Source of the DNA: Saprospiraceae bacterium
Lineage (GTDB): Bacteria > Bacteroidota > Bacteroidia > Chitinophagales > Saprospiraceae
Length of the DNA: 60,323 nucleotides
Direction of reading: 5' to 3'
NCBI GenBank assembly: GCA_029263015.1
Contig: JAJCYI010000176.1
Coordinates: 1 to 60,323, forward strand
Shown here: positions 42,301-49,628 of the stretch, one piece after another
Layout of the letters: each line of letters starts with the position of its first letter
Numbering within the stretch: position 1 is the first letter of the stretch
The notes under the pieces: generated by a model
The model's input: the letters and a program-made list of their open reading frames with translations, nothing else
Database searches by the model: none
What the model was told of the DNA's origin: nothing
Made by a program: the position numbers and the translations under genes

Positions 42301-44034
42301 AATTCGAAAGGCGGCAAAGGTGGCATTTCTCAACTTGGAAAAGACGACAAGGGAGGGGATGCGCCGAGCAGTGACAGCAAGAAAGACAAAAAGTCAAGGC
42401 GGAAAGACAAAAAAAGAGGCGATAGCAAAGATGTTGCTGGTTCAGACAAAAAAGGTAATAAAGGAAAAACTGGCAAATCGAACAAAGACGACAAAAAAGA
42501 CAGGGATCCCAGCAAGATAGAACGGATTCTCATCCGTCCTTTGCTGGCGGTGCGGAAAGCACGCCTGAACTATCAGGAGGATTTTGGAACAACCGTCCCT
42601 GGCTTTTTGCCTAAGAGCGAGTTGTTTGGACAGCAGGATTTTAATGCACCGGGCTGGGGTTTTGTTGCTGGCTTACAGCCCAATATCAAACAAAAGGATT
42701 ATTATACCGACAAAGATTGGTTGTACGCTAATTACGAATGGATTTCGGGAGACGTATTGCTCAACAGGAAAATAACGCAGGACTATTCTCAGAAAATGGA
42801 CGGCAAGCTGACTATCGAACCTTTCCGGGATTTTAGGATAGATGTGGAAGCCAGTAGGACGAAACAAGAAAACCATGAGGAGAAGTTCTCCCGCCTTAAC
42901 ATTGCCGATCCAAACCAGCCAGACCTCCGTTTTCAGGAAGACATGGCACACCAGGTACCGGTTGATTTTGGTACTTTCCAGGTTTCTTATATTCGTGGTA
43001 TCAATACGCTTTTTGAAAAAGACCTACTTGGATTGTTTGAACAGTTTTCTTCAAACAGGGTAATCGTTGCCAATCGCTTGAGTACTGATCCCCCTGGTAG
43101 TCACGATGAAGAAAACAATGCCTCGGACGGTTTCCCCAAAGGATATGGCCGAACTCATCCTGATGTATTGCTGCCTGCTTTTTTTGCTGCATATACCGGC
43201 CAGGATGTCAATTCGATTGAGATCAGGGATGATTATTTGACCACCGTACTCAATAAGACATTGCCACAACCTAATTGGCGGTTGACTTATAATGGTCTGG
43301 CAAAACTTCCCCCTTTCCAAGATTATTTCCAGAGCATCAGTGTCAGTCATGGCTACAAGGGCACCATGTCAGTGAGCAATTACAGAACCAACACTAATTT
43401 TGATGTGGATGATCCGTTTTTCTTGGAGGAGGATATTGGAAAGAATGCCAATCTGAATTATTATTCCCGATTCCGGATTCCAGATGTGCAAATGCAAGAA
43501 CAATTCAGCCCACTTATTGGATTTGATGTCAGGTTGAAGAATGAGATGTCGTTCAAAGCAGAATATTCAAATACCCGAACCCTGGCTTTGGATGTGAGGA
43601 ATACAAGGTTGGATGAAACAGTTGGAACTGACATTACCGTTGGTTTTGGATATAAGATAAAAGAGTTTGAGCTTGGTTTTCTTGCTTCCAAAAAGAAGAA
43701 AAAGAATAATGCAAAAAAAGATGATAAGAAACCTGGTTCACAAGGTGGCCGAACCGGACGGAGGAGCGCCAATGACCCTGGTACGCTCGACATTTCTTTC
43801 GATTTCTCCATTAGGGATGATGAAACAAACCAGTACGATTTATTTACGGGCACTCAGCAACCAACTAGAGGAACCAGAAGCGTTAGCATCCTTCCGCAGG
43901 CGACTTATCAGTTGAATACACAGTTGTCGCTTCGTTTCTTTTTCGATTACCGCCACCAAGAGCCTAAAACGACCCAAGGGTTTCCAACCACCAATATCAG
44001 GAGTGGAGTGACGGTTCGTTTCTCGCTTGAATAA
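36346..44034 (+). CDS. sprA: SprA, outer-membrane translocon of the type IX secretion system
   Basis: SprA (Sov in Porphyromonas) is the very large beta-barrel through which T9SS cargo crosses the outer membrane and is needed for gliding. The 2562-residue protein has a signal sequence at the N-terminus and many SprA-typical blocks: KVDIKPQGNIDLTFGVEFNN-like early region, MNVEGSIGEKLRLSTNYNTQATFDF, GNVSLPLRGTLIQGSQSLFG, VYVDDFEGA and the C-terminal barrel ending GVTVRFSLE. Two highly charged insertions stand out: residues about 1966-2058 (Lys/Asp/Gly/Ser-rich, bases about 42240-42520) and about 2448-2478 (Lys-rich). Both are probably disordered loops. It is somewhat longer than the Flavobacterium protein. 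A strong terminator follows. Confidence 0.97.
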   Translation: MKKRLLLAGRISVFLLIVLNVQLIGSSNMPESPFAPEYVQATHEFVKPSIEEGLYAQLATSPQDTLPLEDRHDDFLNNGNQNPFDLQDPAAVEQTVEFDPETGNYIITETIGSDYFRPPSFMTFQEYLDYQAAEQEREYFSALSGSSTGRGTSGRLDPLVKIDIKEQMVERLFGGTEVDIKPQGNIDLTFGVEFNNTQNPTLPQRQQRQGGFDFDMAIQMNVEGSIGEKLRLSTNYNTQATFDFDNTMKLDYNTETFGEDDIIKKIEAGNVSLPLRGTLIQGSQSLFGIKTELQFGRLLLNIVASQQKSERESITLEGGSKFQEFEVKADEYDENRHFFLTHYNRNNFEESMEELPLIKSLFDITNIQVWVTDTRNSTENIRDIVAVSDLAETTRFTNPAQQALPVPPAKDIEGEALPHNDANGLYDQIFVDPKSKEVNRVVNVLRGLGLQQGRDFEKVTARQLAPTEFTYHPNLGYVSLNVNIQPDQVVGVAFEYAYQDEVYQVGQIAEDQERATDSVTQNVLFVKMLKSTIQPIDLPTWDLMMKNIYNVGAYNVSNEDFELGIYYEDPGEGIKQFMPAEGISEKPLLRVFNLDQLNVQLDPQPDGVFDFVEGLTINTRNGRIMFPVLEPFGSALASQLTPQDSAKFVYSQLYSMTLFNAREFQEFNRFSIKGSYKSSITSEISLGAFNIPPGSVRVYSGGTLLKEGQDYEVDYQIGRVRIVNDIYLNSGAPIKVEFEDNSLFGFQTKTMLGVRADYLVNKNLTVGATYLHLFERPYTQKVNIGDDPINNRIYGFDVNYSNDAPWLTRLVDKIPLISTKEMSTIQFTAETAALRPGHARAINEDSAGDDSEKGGIVYVDDFEGAVSEIPLTSPFAGVNGWMMSSVPRDDQNATNPMFPESFLNDTTLAGVNRAHLSWYSIDQGIDGANNNPYSVVINRTEISPNFTQNNGLGASFLRSLDLSYDPTRRGPYSYDPPDGTQFSAGLNSDASLKDPESRWAGMMRQMTTNDFQSSNIEFLEFWMMSPYMDTTGANAGNNDAIDGGMNGELIINFGNISEDIMPDSRKFFENGLPGPNTQGLRATETGWGRIPLNPQITNNFDTNEQNRETQDVGLDGMDDADEQTKFAYYLDELTGRVTPAKEAEIRNDPSNDNFRHPRDYPQGTSISARYDRYFGLEGNTPINQGESLTRSATTVPDGEDLDGDRTVNETESYFEYSVPINFDPSQAGGRGMDLDENPFITEQRISETTNRVYYRFRVPLNLLESDPNFRRVGGIRDFRSIRFMRMYLKGFEKPVQLRFATLELVRSQWRRYSRQLADEPCFGFGLEDLDDTSFDINAVNIEENIERVPFGYTLPPGISREQALGVNLSALQNEQALSVRVCDLDDGDARGIFKNVELDLRVLKKMKMFLHAENAKNCSIGSDDLKHGDLNIFIRLGSDVNSNFYEYEIPITISDEDSGIAYNDEAYARVVWPDSNDVSIDFELLKAMKEERNKANDASIGKLFTAIQTIDPDRSDAILRIKGNPNLGLIKTVMVGVRNPIKGGDCDPNDTKSIEIWINELRAFGLDERGGVAGIARLDLQLADFGSLTLSGQASSIGFGALDQKLADRAKERKVQYDVAGTFELSKFLPESAGINLPFYFQYSKEASTPQFDPYDLDIELDDKLKDDDLTREEKKELKDRAQTVKTIKSYNFTNVRKQRARNDKPPMPWDISNFSATYAFDETSKHDPIVEKDVLTRRRGALDYNFSRQVTYIEPLKNTIKSKHLKFIKNLNFNPLPNSFAFSTDLDRRFNVTKYRFAGDNPEFNTYYNKQFLWGRTYDLQWDLTRNLKFQFNADNSAVIDEPDEIKMLKRNLLDPSDPMYIADVRQHRRDSIWSGLKDFGRNKHYQHSINATYKVPLNDFPFLDWVSVKASYKASYSWDAASQTPSAISQGNIITNTQSRQINGDLNFDKLYNYFPYLKKVNSKPRRGRSGNNRNSRSSTGGRNSKGGKGGISQLGKDDKGGDAPSSDSKKDKKSRRKDKKRGDSKDVAGSDKKGNKGKTGKSNKDDKKDRDPSKIERILIRPLLAVRKARLNYQEDFGTTVPGFLPKSELFGQQDFNAPGWGFVAGLQPNIKQKDYYTDKDWLYANYEWISGDVLLNRKITQDYSQKMDGKLTIEPFRDFRIDVEASRTKQENHEEKFSRLNIADPNQPDLRFQEDMAHQVPVDFGTFQVSYIRGINTLFEKDLLGLFEQFSSNRVIVANRLSTDPPGSHDEENNASDGFPKGYGRTHPDVLLPAFFAAYTGQDVNSIEIRDDYLTTVLNKTLPQPNWRLTYNGLAKLPPFQDYFQSISVSHGYKGTMSVSNYRTNTNFDVDDPFFLEEDIGKNANLNYYSRFRIPDVQMQEQFSPLIGFDVRLKNEMSFKAEYSNTRTLALDVRNTRLDETVGTDITVGFGYKIKEFELGFLASKKKKKNNAKKDDKKPGSQGGRTGRRSANDPGTLDISFDFSIRDDETNQYDLFTGTQQPTRGTRSVSILPQATYQLNTQLSLRFFFDYRHQEPKTTQGFPTTNIRSGVTVRFSLE

Positions 44035-44069
44035 AATGGGTAGGTTATTTGTTACCTACTCCCTAGCAT

Positions 44070-44103
44070 AAAAAGCCCCAGTGGATTTCCGCTGGGGCTT
44101 TTT
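44070..44103 (+). terminator. sprA terminator
   Basis: Perfect 12-bp stem AAAAAGCCCCAG / CTGGGGCTTTTT with a 10-nt loop. A GTG in the moeA frame at 44081 lies in this hairpin, which argues against that start. Confidence 0.9.
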
Positions 44104-44115
44104 CATTTCTGTGCC

Positions 44116-44123
44116 TACATTTG
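44116..44123 (+). promoter_or_regulatory. -7 element TACATTTG upstream of moeA
   Basis: Exact TAnnTTTG 75 nt before ATG 44198. No -33 TTG at the usual distance. Confidence 0.4.
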
Positions 44124-44197
44124 CGCAGAATAACCAGCGGTGTCGAGGCATGATAAATTTTAATAATTTGCCATGTTTCAGCTCCCATTCCAAATCC

Positions 44198-45391
44198 ATG
44201 ACCACAGTAGAACAAGCCACCAAAATCATCTTATCCCACACCTATTCCTTTGGAGAAGAATCAGTCCCTCTCAGTCAGGCAACGGGCCGTATCCTTCAGG
44301 AGGAATTGGCTGCGGACCGCGATTTTCCTCCTTTTAACCGGGTATCGATGGATGGTATTTCCATTGTTTACGAGCATTTTGAAGATGGTCAACGATCTTT
44401 TAAAATAGAAGGATTGCAGGCTGCCGGTACTCCAATAATGACTTTGCAGAACCCTCAAAACTGTATGGAAGTGATGACCGGTTCTGTTTTGCCAAATGGT
44501 ACGGATACTGTGATCCGATATGAAGATTTGGAAATAATAGGTGACATCGCAACTATCCAGATCAAAGATATAAGAGAGTTTCAGAATATCCACAGACAGG
44601 GGTTGGATCGCCGAGCGGGAGATGTGATCGTGCGAAAAGGTACGGAAATTTCCCCAGCGGAGATTGGCGTAGCAGCTTCGGTGGGCAAGGCACAATTAAA
44701 GGTGAGCAAAATGCCAAAGATAGTGGTCATTTCCACTGGCGATGAATTGGTGGCTGTAACCGAAAAGCCACTCGCACACCAGATCAGAAAATCGAATGTC
44801 CATAACTTAGCTTCAGCAGTTTCCCAGTGGGGCATCACCTCGAATTTGTTGCACCTGCCAGATGAAAAAGAGGCTATTCGAGAAATATTGACTGTGGCAT
44901 TGACCCAATATGATGCGCTGCTTTTGAGTGGGGGCGTTTCGGCTGGCAAACTGGATTTTGTGCCGGAGGTGTTGGAGGAATTGCAAGTGGAGAAATTATT
45001 TCACAAAGTGACCCAACGACCTGGAAAACCTTTTTGGTTTGGTAAAGCTGGTCAGACGATGGTCTTTGCTTTTCCTGGAAATCCGGTATCTTCCTTCATG
45101 TGCTTGAATCGCTTTTTTCAACCTTGGTTACGAGCCTGTTTGGAGCTGAAACCTTTTAATTATCAATTTGCTGTACTGGCAAAGGATTTCACCTTCAAAC
45201 CCGATCTCACTTATTTTTTACAGGTAAAAATAAGTTGTGAAGAAAGTGGAAAGTTAGTCGCCCGCCCGCTCGAGGGAAAAGGGTCGGGGGACTTGGCCAA
45301 TTTGGTTGAGAGTAATGCTTTTATGGAGCTGCCAAAAGGCAGGAGCGAGTTTAAAGCCGGGGAGGTATTTCCAGTGATATTTTATCGGTAA
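44198..45391 (+). CDS. moeA: Molybdopterin molybdenumtransferase MoeA
   Basis: Inserts molybdate into adenylylated molybdopterin in the last step of cofactor synthesis. The 397-residue protein from ATG 44198 (MTTVEQATKIILSHTYS) has the family blocks RILQEELAADRDFPPFNRVSMDG, EVMTGSVLPNGTDTVIRYE, VVISTGDELV, LLLSGGVSAGKLDFVP and FAFPGNPVSSFM. The usual SMDGYA and GGVSVGDYD motifs are slightly altered (SMDGISI, GGVSAGKLD). An ATG at 44150 is an alternative start. No other molybdenum-cofactor gene is near. A very long convergent hairpin separates it from lspA. Confidence 0.93.
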   Translation: MTTVEQATKIILSHTYSFGEESVPLSQATGRILQEELAADRDFPPFNRVSMDGISIVYEHFEDGQRSFKIEGLQAAGTPIMTLQNPQNCMEVMTGSVLPNGTDTVIRYEDLEIIGDIATIQIKDIREFQNIHRQGLDRRAGDVIVRKGTEISPAEIGVAASVGKAQLKVSKMPKIVVISTGDELVAVTEKPLAHQIRKSNVHNLASAVSQWGITSNLLHLPDEKEAIREILTVALTQYDALLLSGGVSAGKLDFVPEVLEELQVEKLFHKVTQRPGKPFWFGKAGQTMVFAFPGNPVSSFMCLNRFFQPWLRACLELKPFNYQFAVLAKDFTFKPDLTYFLQVKISCEESGKLVARPLEGKGSGDLANLVESNAFMELPKGRSEFKAGEVFPVIFYR

Positions 45392-45420
45392 AATTGGAGA
45401 CTATTTAAACTTGACTACTT

Positions 45421-45470
45421 AATTTTTCCAAAAGGATGGGAATTCAATTCCCATCCTTTTGGAAAAATTA
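45421..45470. terminator. 24-bp perfect hairpin, bidirectional terminator of moeA and lspA
   Basis: Arms 45421-45444 and 45446-45469 are exact complements around one central C (the inner bases act as loop). The core includes GGATGGGAATT / AATTCCCATCC, with A- and T-runs at the outer ends. The lspA stop codon (45468-45470) overlaps the right end. Confidence 0.9.
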
Positions 45471-46184
45471 TGGCTGGGCACTTTCATCTTCCACTCCCAA
45501 CGTACTTGAGCCTTCCGCCAATTCTTCCTTTTCATTTTTATCGTCTTCATTCTCTTCCGGCCCACTAAAAAAATCACGGTGAAAGAGCAGCAAACTTATT
45601 ACACCAACAGTAATGGATGCATCTGCCACATTGAACACAGGCTGAAAAAAGAGGAAAGTCTCTCCGCCCCATACTGGGAACCATTCTGGGAAAGTACCTG
45701 AGAACATAGGAAAATAGAACATGTCCACGACCTTGCCATATAGAAAACCTGCATAACCGCCCCCTTCTGGGAAAAGTGTGGCCACCTCCAATGAATGAAA
45801 AGATGAATTTGAAAATAGGAGGCCGTAAAACGCACTATCGAGAATGTTGCCGATAGCGCCAGCAAGGATAAGCCCAAAACATGCCACCAGTCCAAAAGAG
45901 ACTTTGGCCTTGATAAGTAATTTTAAATAATAAAGTAGAAACCCGACTGCGGCAATGCGGAAGAGACTCAGCACCAATTTGCCGTAATTGCCTGGGAGTT
46001 CGATGCCAAAGGCCATGCCTTCGTTTTCGACAAAATGGATTCTTGCCCAAGAGGTTGTCCACCAGCCCCAATCATCGAAAGAGTCTTCGTTGAGGGACAT
46101 ATTGGTTTTGATCCAGATTTTAAGGGCCTGGTCAATGATGAGAACTCCGAATATGATTAGGGCAACTTTTACTTTAGGCTTCAA
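45468..46184 (-). CDS. lspA: Lipoprotein signal peptidase LspA
   Basis: Inner-membrane aspartyl peptidase that cleaves diacylglyceryl-prolipoproteins before the lipobox Cys. The 238-residue protein has four membrane helices and both catalytic aspartates: Asp116 in GAIGNILDS and Asp188 in FNVADASIT. The N-terminal IIDQALKIWIKTNM and the FVENEGMAFG motif match the family. The large periplasmic insertion between the aspartates and the acidic C-terminal tail (about 205-238, rich in Glu/Asp) are longer than in E. coli but common in Bacteroidota. A lipoprotein substrate candidate in this window is the 6889 product. The 160-bp element copy B lies just upstream. Confidence 0.95.
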   Translation of the reverse strand: MKPKVKVALIIFGVLIIDQALKIWIKTNMSLNEDSFDDWGWWTTSWARIHFVENEGMAFGIELPGNYGKLVLSLFRIAAVGFLLYYLKLLIKAKVSFGLVACFGLILAGAIGNILDSAFYGLLFSNSSFHSLEVATLFPEGGGYAGFLYGKVVDMFYFPMFSGTFPEWFPVWGGETFLFFQPVFNVADASITVGVISLLLFHRDFFSGPEENEDDKNEKEELAEGSSTLGVEDESAQP

Positions 46185-46247
46185 AATGTTGTATTTTGTT
46201 GTATTTCAATTTTCAAAGCCGCAAAGTTCAATTAGTTTGAGCATTTT

Positions 46248-46407
46248 AGGAACGGTCAAATAATAAATTCACGATTTTAGGGTGAATTATTTTTTTCTCT
46301 GACAAGGCAAAAAACGCAGGCATAGCAGCAATACGGCAAGTATTTTTAACGACGTCAGAGGAGAAAAGAATCAGCAGAAAACGGCAAGTTATTATTTGAC
46401 CGTTCCT
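46248..46407. mobile_element. 160-bp palindromic MITE-like element, copy B
   Basis: Perfect 19-bp terminal inverted repeats AGGAACGGTCAAATAATAA (46248-46266) and TTATTATTTGACCGTTCCT (46389-46407). The interior has CTCTGAC facing GTCAGAG and a centre GCATAGCAGCAATACGG, similar to copy A at 18304. No reading frame. Confidence 0.65.
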
Positions 46408-46414
46408 GAAAAAC

Positions 46415-46448
46415 AAAAAAGTGATTGTAAGGGTACAATCACTTTTTT
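46415..46448. terminator. Strong bidirectional terminator without an adjacent gene
   Basis: 15-bp stem AAAAAAGTGATTGTA / TACAATCACTTTTTT, loop AGGG, with T-rich tails on both strands. No coding gene ends near it; it would end the candidate minus-strand RNA. Confidence 0.85.
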
Positions 46449-46616
46449 AAATAAACTCCTATTTTCGGAGCGGAATGCATTGTCTTATTAAATAACCCTA
46501 ATTTACTAGGGTGTTATTGGTTATACATTCCTTAGTATCAGTAAGTTAGTCTGTAAGATAATAGTATCAGCAAGTGGGTTTTAAGTGTCCAAGGGTAAGT
46601 GCTTCGCAGAAAGGAT
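46415..46616 (-). ncRNA. Candidate small structured RNA of about 200 nt
   Basis: A promoter (46620-46649, minus strand) and a strong terminator (46415-46448) enclose about 200 nt without a reading frame. The RNA could fold into a long hairpin in which GGAATGTAT (46531-46523) pairs with ATGCATTCC (46480-46472). Inside this AATAACACCCTA pairs with TAGGGTTATT, leaving a large internal bubble. Direct repeats TAGTATCAG(T/C)AAGT, as read on the plus strand (46533-46546 and 46562-46575), mark the 5' part. A 6S-like role is possible but only inferred. Confidence 0.5.
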
Positions 46617-46619
46617 GAG

Positions 46620-46649
46620 CAAATATAATCCTTATGATTAATAATCAAA
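46620..46649 (-). promoter_or_regulatory. Promoter of candidate small RNA (TTTG-N18-TATATTTG)
   Basis: On the minus strand TTTG (46649-46646) and TATATTTG (46627-46620) match the Bacteroidota -33/-7 consensus with an 18-nt spacer. Transcription would begin near 46614 towards lower coordinates. Confidence 0.55.
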
Positions 46650-46785
46650 AATTCAATATCAAAAGTTTATCAATTTGATTAAAGTAAATTCATTTTTTTG
46701 AACCACAGGGAACACAGGGCTAAACCGTAATAAATACTTCTTATGTGCCTTTTGTGGTTCAAATTTAAGGCTGATATTCAATGCA

Positions 46786-47847
46786 CTACCTGCTCTCATC
46801 CATTTTTGCATATACCCACAGGAGCATTTTTTTGGCTTTTTGATTACCAGGCTCCAAATCCATAACAGTGTGGAGGTCGTTCACCGCTGCTTGATATTGA
46901 GTTATTTGCGTTTTGGCTTCACTTTTCAAAAGATAACATTCTATGCAAGTATGATCAAGGTCGAGGGCGATATCGAAACTTTCGATTGCAGCTTCATGCT
47001 TACCCATTTCCATTTCCAATTCCCCCAGGACAAAATAGACTTCAGGCGCTTTGGGGTCGAGGCGTATGGCTGCTTTTACATCGGAAAGGGCCGCTGTAAA
47101 ATTATTGGCCAAGATTCTACATTTGGATCGCGCAAGCAACGTGCGGGTACTGGAACGTACCGACAGCGCCATTTGGAAATCAGTATCCGAATTTTGTATT
47201 TCGCCTAAATAAAAATGGCAAATGGCTCGGTTGGTCAGTGCGTCAATATTTTCAGTATCATTTTCAATAACGCGGTTCAAAAATCGAAGTGCATAGGAGT
47301 GTTTTCCCAGTTCCATCAGGGCAGCTGCTTTCCCAAGACAGGCCTGTGGGTGACCGGGATCATTGTATAAAATTTCATCGAAATCAGGCAAAGCAAACTT
47401 GGGCTTCCCAACAGCAATATAACTGATGGCCCTGGCCAGTCTGAGTTCGTCAGTCGGTTGGTTATCAATGGCAAAATTGAAAGAGAGGATGGCCTGTGGG
47501 TATGCTCCACGGTGATAAAGTGCCAGGCCGTACAGGCCATAAGCTTTTTCGAACATCGGGTTGATGGCCAGTAGTTTTTCAAGGTGCAGCTCTGTTTCCA
47601 GGTAATCGTTCATCTGAAAATAAACCAAAGCCAAATGGTACCAAGCGGCCTCTAACCGAGGTGATTCATCCAGTGTCGTACGCAGCAATGCAGCAGCTTC
47701 AGGCCAGTTAGCATTATTGTATTGTTGTTCAGCCATCTGAAATGTACTGGCCTGTGGTTGGTGCGCGACTCCGCTTATTTGAGAGAAAGTAAGATTGGTG
47801 AAAATCAGGATAAACAGTATCGCCCATCCGGTATATAAGAACCTCAT
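46786..47847 (-). CDS. Exported tetratricopeptide-repeat protein
   Basis: A 353-residue protein from ATG 47847 (MRFLYTGWAILFILIFTN, signal peptide to about residue 23); ATG 47883 would add 12 residues. The rest is a continuous array of roughly nine TPR units, with the typical 34-residue spacing and W-L-G-Y-A-F-A-P pattern, for example AAWYHLALVYFQMNDYLETE, AYGLYGLALYHRGAYPQAIL and VYFVLGELEMEMGKHEAAI. TPR arrays are protein-binding scaffolds. Bacteroidota use many in envelope and T9SS-linked complexes, but no specific partner is indicated here. It diverges from the glucosaminidase gene. Confidence 0.88.
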   Translation of the reverse strand: MRFLYTGWAILFILIFTNLTFSQISGVAHQPQASTFQMAEQQYNNANWPEAAALLRTTLDESPRLEAAWYHLALVYFQMNDYLETELHLEKLLAINPMFEKAYGLYGLALYHRGAYPQAILSFNFAIDNQPTDELRLARAISYIAVGKPKFALPDFDEILYNDPGHPQACLGKAAALMELGKHSYALRFLNRVIENDTENIDALTNRAICHFYLGEIQNSDTDFQMALSVRSSTRTLLARSKCRILANNFTAALSDVKAAIRLDPKAPEVYFVLGELEMEMGKHEAAIESFDIALDLDHTCIECYLLKSEAKTQITQYQAAVNDLHTVMDLEPGNQKAKKMLLWVYAKMDESR

Positions 47848-48203
47848 AGTACTCCTGTTTTTGTGTAGTTGTGTAAATTTCAATTATATTGGTGAGCAGC
47901 AATTGTTTTGCCAAAAAAATCATTAAAACTATTGATAATCAGATTGGTACATGTTTGCGTAAAGATGATTTAAGGTACGTATAATGTTGTGTGTTATCCT
48001 TAAAATACTGATAATTGATTGTTTACAGTTTTTCATTTTTTTTAATATAAAAATATTAAAGATATAAAAGATGGTATTCTTCTTGCATTTATATATTTTG
48101 AAATAATTCACTACATTACTTTGAGGCAAGAAATTGTTGCAGTTATAACTTTGGAGGCGAAGTTTGCAACAATAGACTTATTAACATTTTAAAATCCCTG
48201 GAC
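47848..48203. other. AT-rich divergent intergenic region
   Basis: No gene seen. It contains the promoter of the glucosaminidase gene at 48120-48153; no clear promoter was found for the TPR gene. Confidence 0.5.
48120..48153 (+). promoter_or_regulatory. Promoter of the glucosaminidase gene (TTTG-N22-TAACTTTG)
   Basis: TTTG 48120-48123 and TAACTTTG 48146-48153 fit the consensus with a 22-nt spacer. The leader to ATG 48204 is about 45 nt. Confidence 0.6.
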
Positions 48204-49007
48204 ATGAGACTACTACACCTAGTGGCTGGCGCTATGCTTTTAGCATGTACCGCAACAGCCAACATCATTACTGAAGATGACAAGCAAAATTTTATTGACA
48301 AATATGCTGCTGTTGCAATTACGGAAATGAAGTTTTCCGGGATTCCTGCAAGTATAACCTTGGCACAGGCAATTCTTGAATCGAGTTGGGGCCGGGGCAG
48401 TGTGGCAGAAGATGGCAACAATTACTTCTGCATCAAGTGCTTCAATGGCTGGGACGGGCCGACAGTTAAAGCTAAGGACGATGAGCCTGGTTTGTCCTGT
48501 TTCAGAAAATACAGTTCAGCGTGGCAGTCATTCCGTGACCATTCCAATTTTCTGAAAGAGAGTAATCGTTACCAACCATTATTTGAATTAGAAAAAACGG
48601 ATTTCCGTGCCTGGGCAAAAGGTTTGAGAGAATATGGATACGCTACCGACAATGCCTATGGTAACAAACTCATTGGCTTGATTGAAGAGTATGGACTTTG
48701 GGTTTACGATTATGCGATCCCGGTTCAACATTTCAATGTGATTGAGTCGCCCGAAATGGAACAAAAAATTGAAGTGGAACAGGTAGAGGATTTGCCATAT
48801 GAGCCTGTACCAATTCCTGTTTGGGAGGGACAAAGCAAACCAGCAGAAACGGCACTTGATGTACCAATGTACCATATAATAGAAGAAGGGCCAGCTGAAA
48901 GTAGCATAGAACAACGGATTCAAAACCCAATGAAACCAAACGGCATCAGGAAAATGAAAATCAGACCGATTGTCCCGCAACCAACGTTGAGATTGCAGTG
49001 GGAGTAG
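48204..49007 (+). CDS. Exported glucosaminidase (GH73 / mannosyl-glycoprotein endo-beta-N-acetylglucosaminidase domain)
   Basis: Peptidoglycan hydrolase cutting beside N-acetylglucosamine. The 267-residue protein has a signal peptide (1-19, MRLLHLVAGAMLLACTATA). The GH73 domain (about 25-180) shows GIPASITLAQAILESSWGRG with catalytic Glu59, NYFCIKCFNGWDGPTVKAKDDE, FRKYSSAWQSFRDHSNFL and YATDNAYGNKLIGLIEEYGLW, the classic C-terminal block of flagellar-type muramidases. Residues about 185-267 form a Pro/Glu-rich, probably disordered tail; the LysM repeats often present in such proteins are absent. It is followed by the giant adhesin gene after a long gap and is probably monocistronic. Confidence 0.93.
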   Translation: MRLLHLVAGAMLLACTATANIITEDDKQNFIDKYAAVAITEMKFSGIPASITLAQAILESSWGRGSVAEDGNNYFCIKCFNGWDGPTVKAKDDEPGLSCFRKYSSAWQSFRDHSNFLKESNRYQPLFELEKTDFRAWAKGLREYGYATDNAYGNKLIGLIEEYGLWVYDYAIPVQHFNVIESPEMEQKIEVEQVEDLPYEPVPIPVWEGQSKPAETALDVPMYHIIEEGPAESSIEQRIQNPMKPNGIRKMKIRPIVPQPTLRLQWE

Positions 49008-49628
49008 TTTAGTTAATAGGGGTCAGGAGTCAGGTGGAAATCGAAAAAATGAATCTGTTTTTTCAAAAAGATATTGACGCTCTTTTTACTTGCAGCTATC
49101 TGACCCTTGACCCTTAAAACCTAAGCCCTCACACAAAACAGTGGGTTAGCGAACAAATCAGGGTCAAGCTACATTTAGAAATAAAAATAGCAAATTAATT
49201 TTTTGATTATTGAAAATCAGTGATTTATAAATTTAATTAAAAAAATTTATCCCTTTTACGAATAAAACTTATTATTTTGCACCCGATTTCGAGCCTGGCT
49301 GAAAAACAGCAGGCTCAAGTTGTTTCAAACATCCCATGAACACTTGTCCTATGAAGCCGATTAATAGTACCTTTCAACCTATTCACCTACTTTCGTTAGG
49401 TATCTGGGAACCTACGTGTCTCAATTCTCAAACTACACTACCAACACCTATAATTCCTGTCCATTCTAAAATGGATCTTAAAATCTAACCTATTTCTGGT
49501 TCAAAACAATTGGCATTCCTACGGACAAACCTTCATGACACTAATGGAAACTACATTGAGACTTGCCTGAGGTCGTTTCAGTGAAGTATTCCGCACAAAC
49601 TATTAATCCGGTATATAAATTAAAAGGT
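49008..49628. other. 621-bp region upstream of the giant adhesin
   Basis: No gene seen. It contains a weak inverted repeat (GGGGTCAGGAGTCAGG near 49020 facing CTGACCCTTGACCC near 49100), an AT-rich block and a hairpin at 49291-49316. A -7-like TTATTTTG at 49272-49279 lacks a -33; if used, it would give a leader of over 300 nt. Confidence 0.5.
49291..49316 (+). promoter_or_regulatory. Hairpin in the putative long leader of the adhesin gene
   Basis: GAGCCTGGCTG, loop AAAAA, CAGC-AGGCTC (one bulge). It could be a terminator, attenuator or 5'-protecting hairpin; no T-run follows. Confidence 0.35.

Larger units (their letters stand above)
46185..46785. other. 601-bp gap between lspA and the TPR gene
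   Basis: No coding frame of note. It contains element copy B (46248-46407), a strong bidirectional terminator (46415-46448), a candidate small RNA on the minus strand and an inverted repeat GAACCACA...TGTGGTTC (46697-46763) just after the TPR gene. Confidence 0.7.

Noticed and set aside
44081-44197. N-terminal extension of MoeA
   Set aside because: It begins inside the sprA terminator hairpin and upstream of the -7 element.
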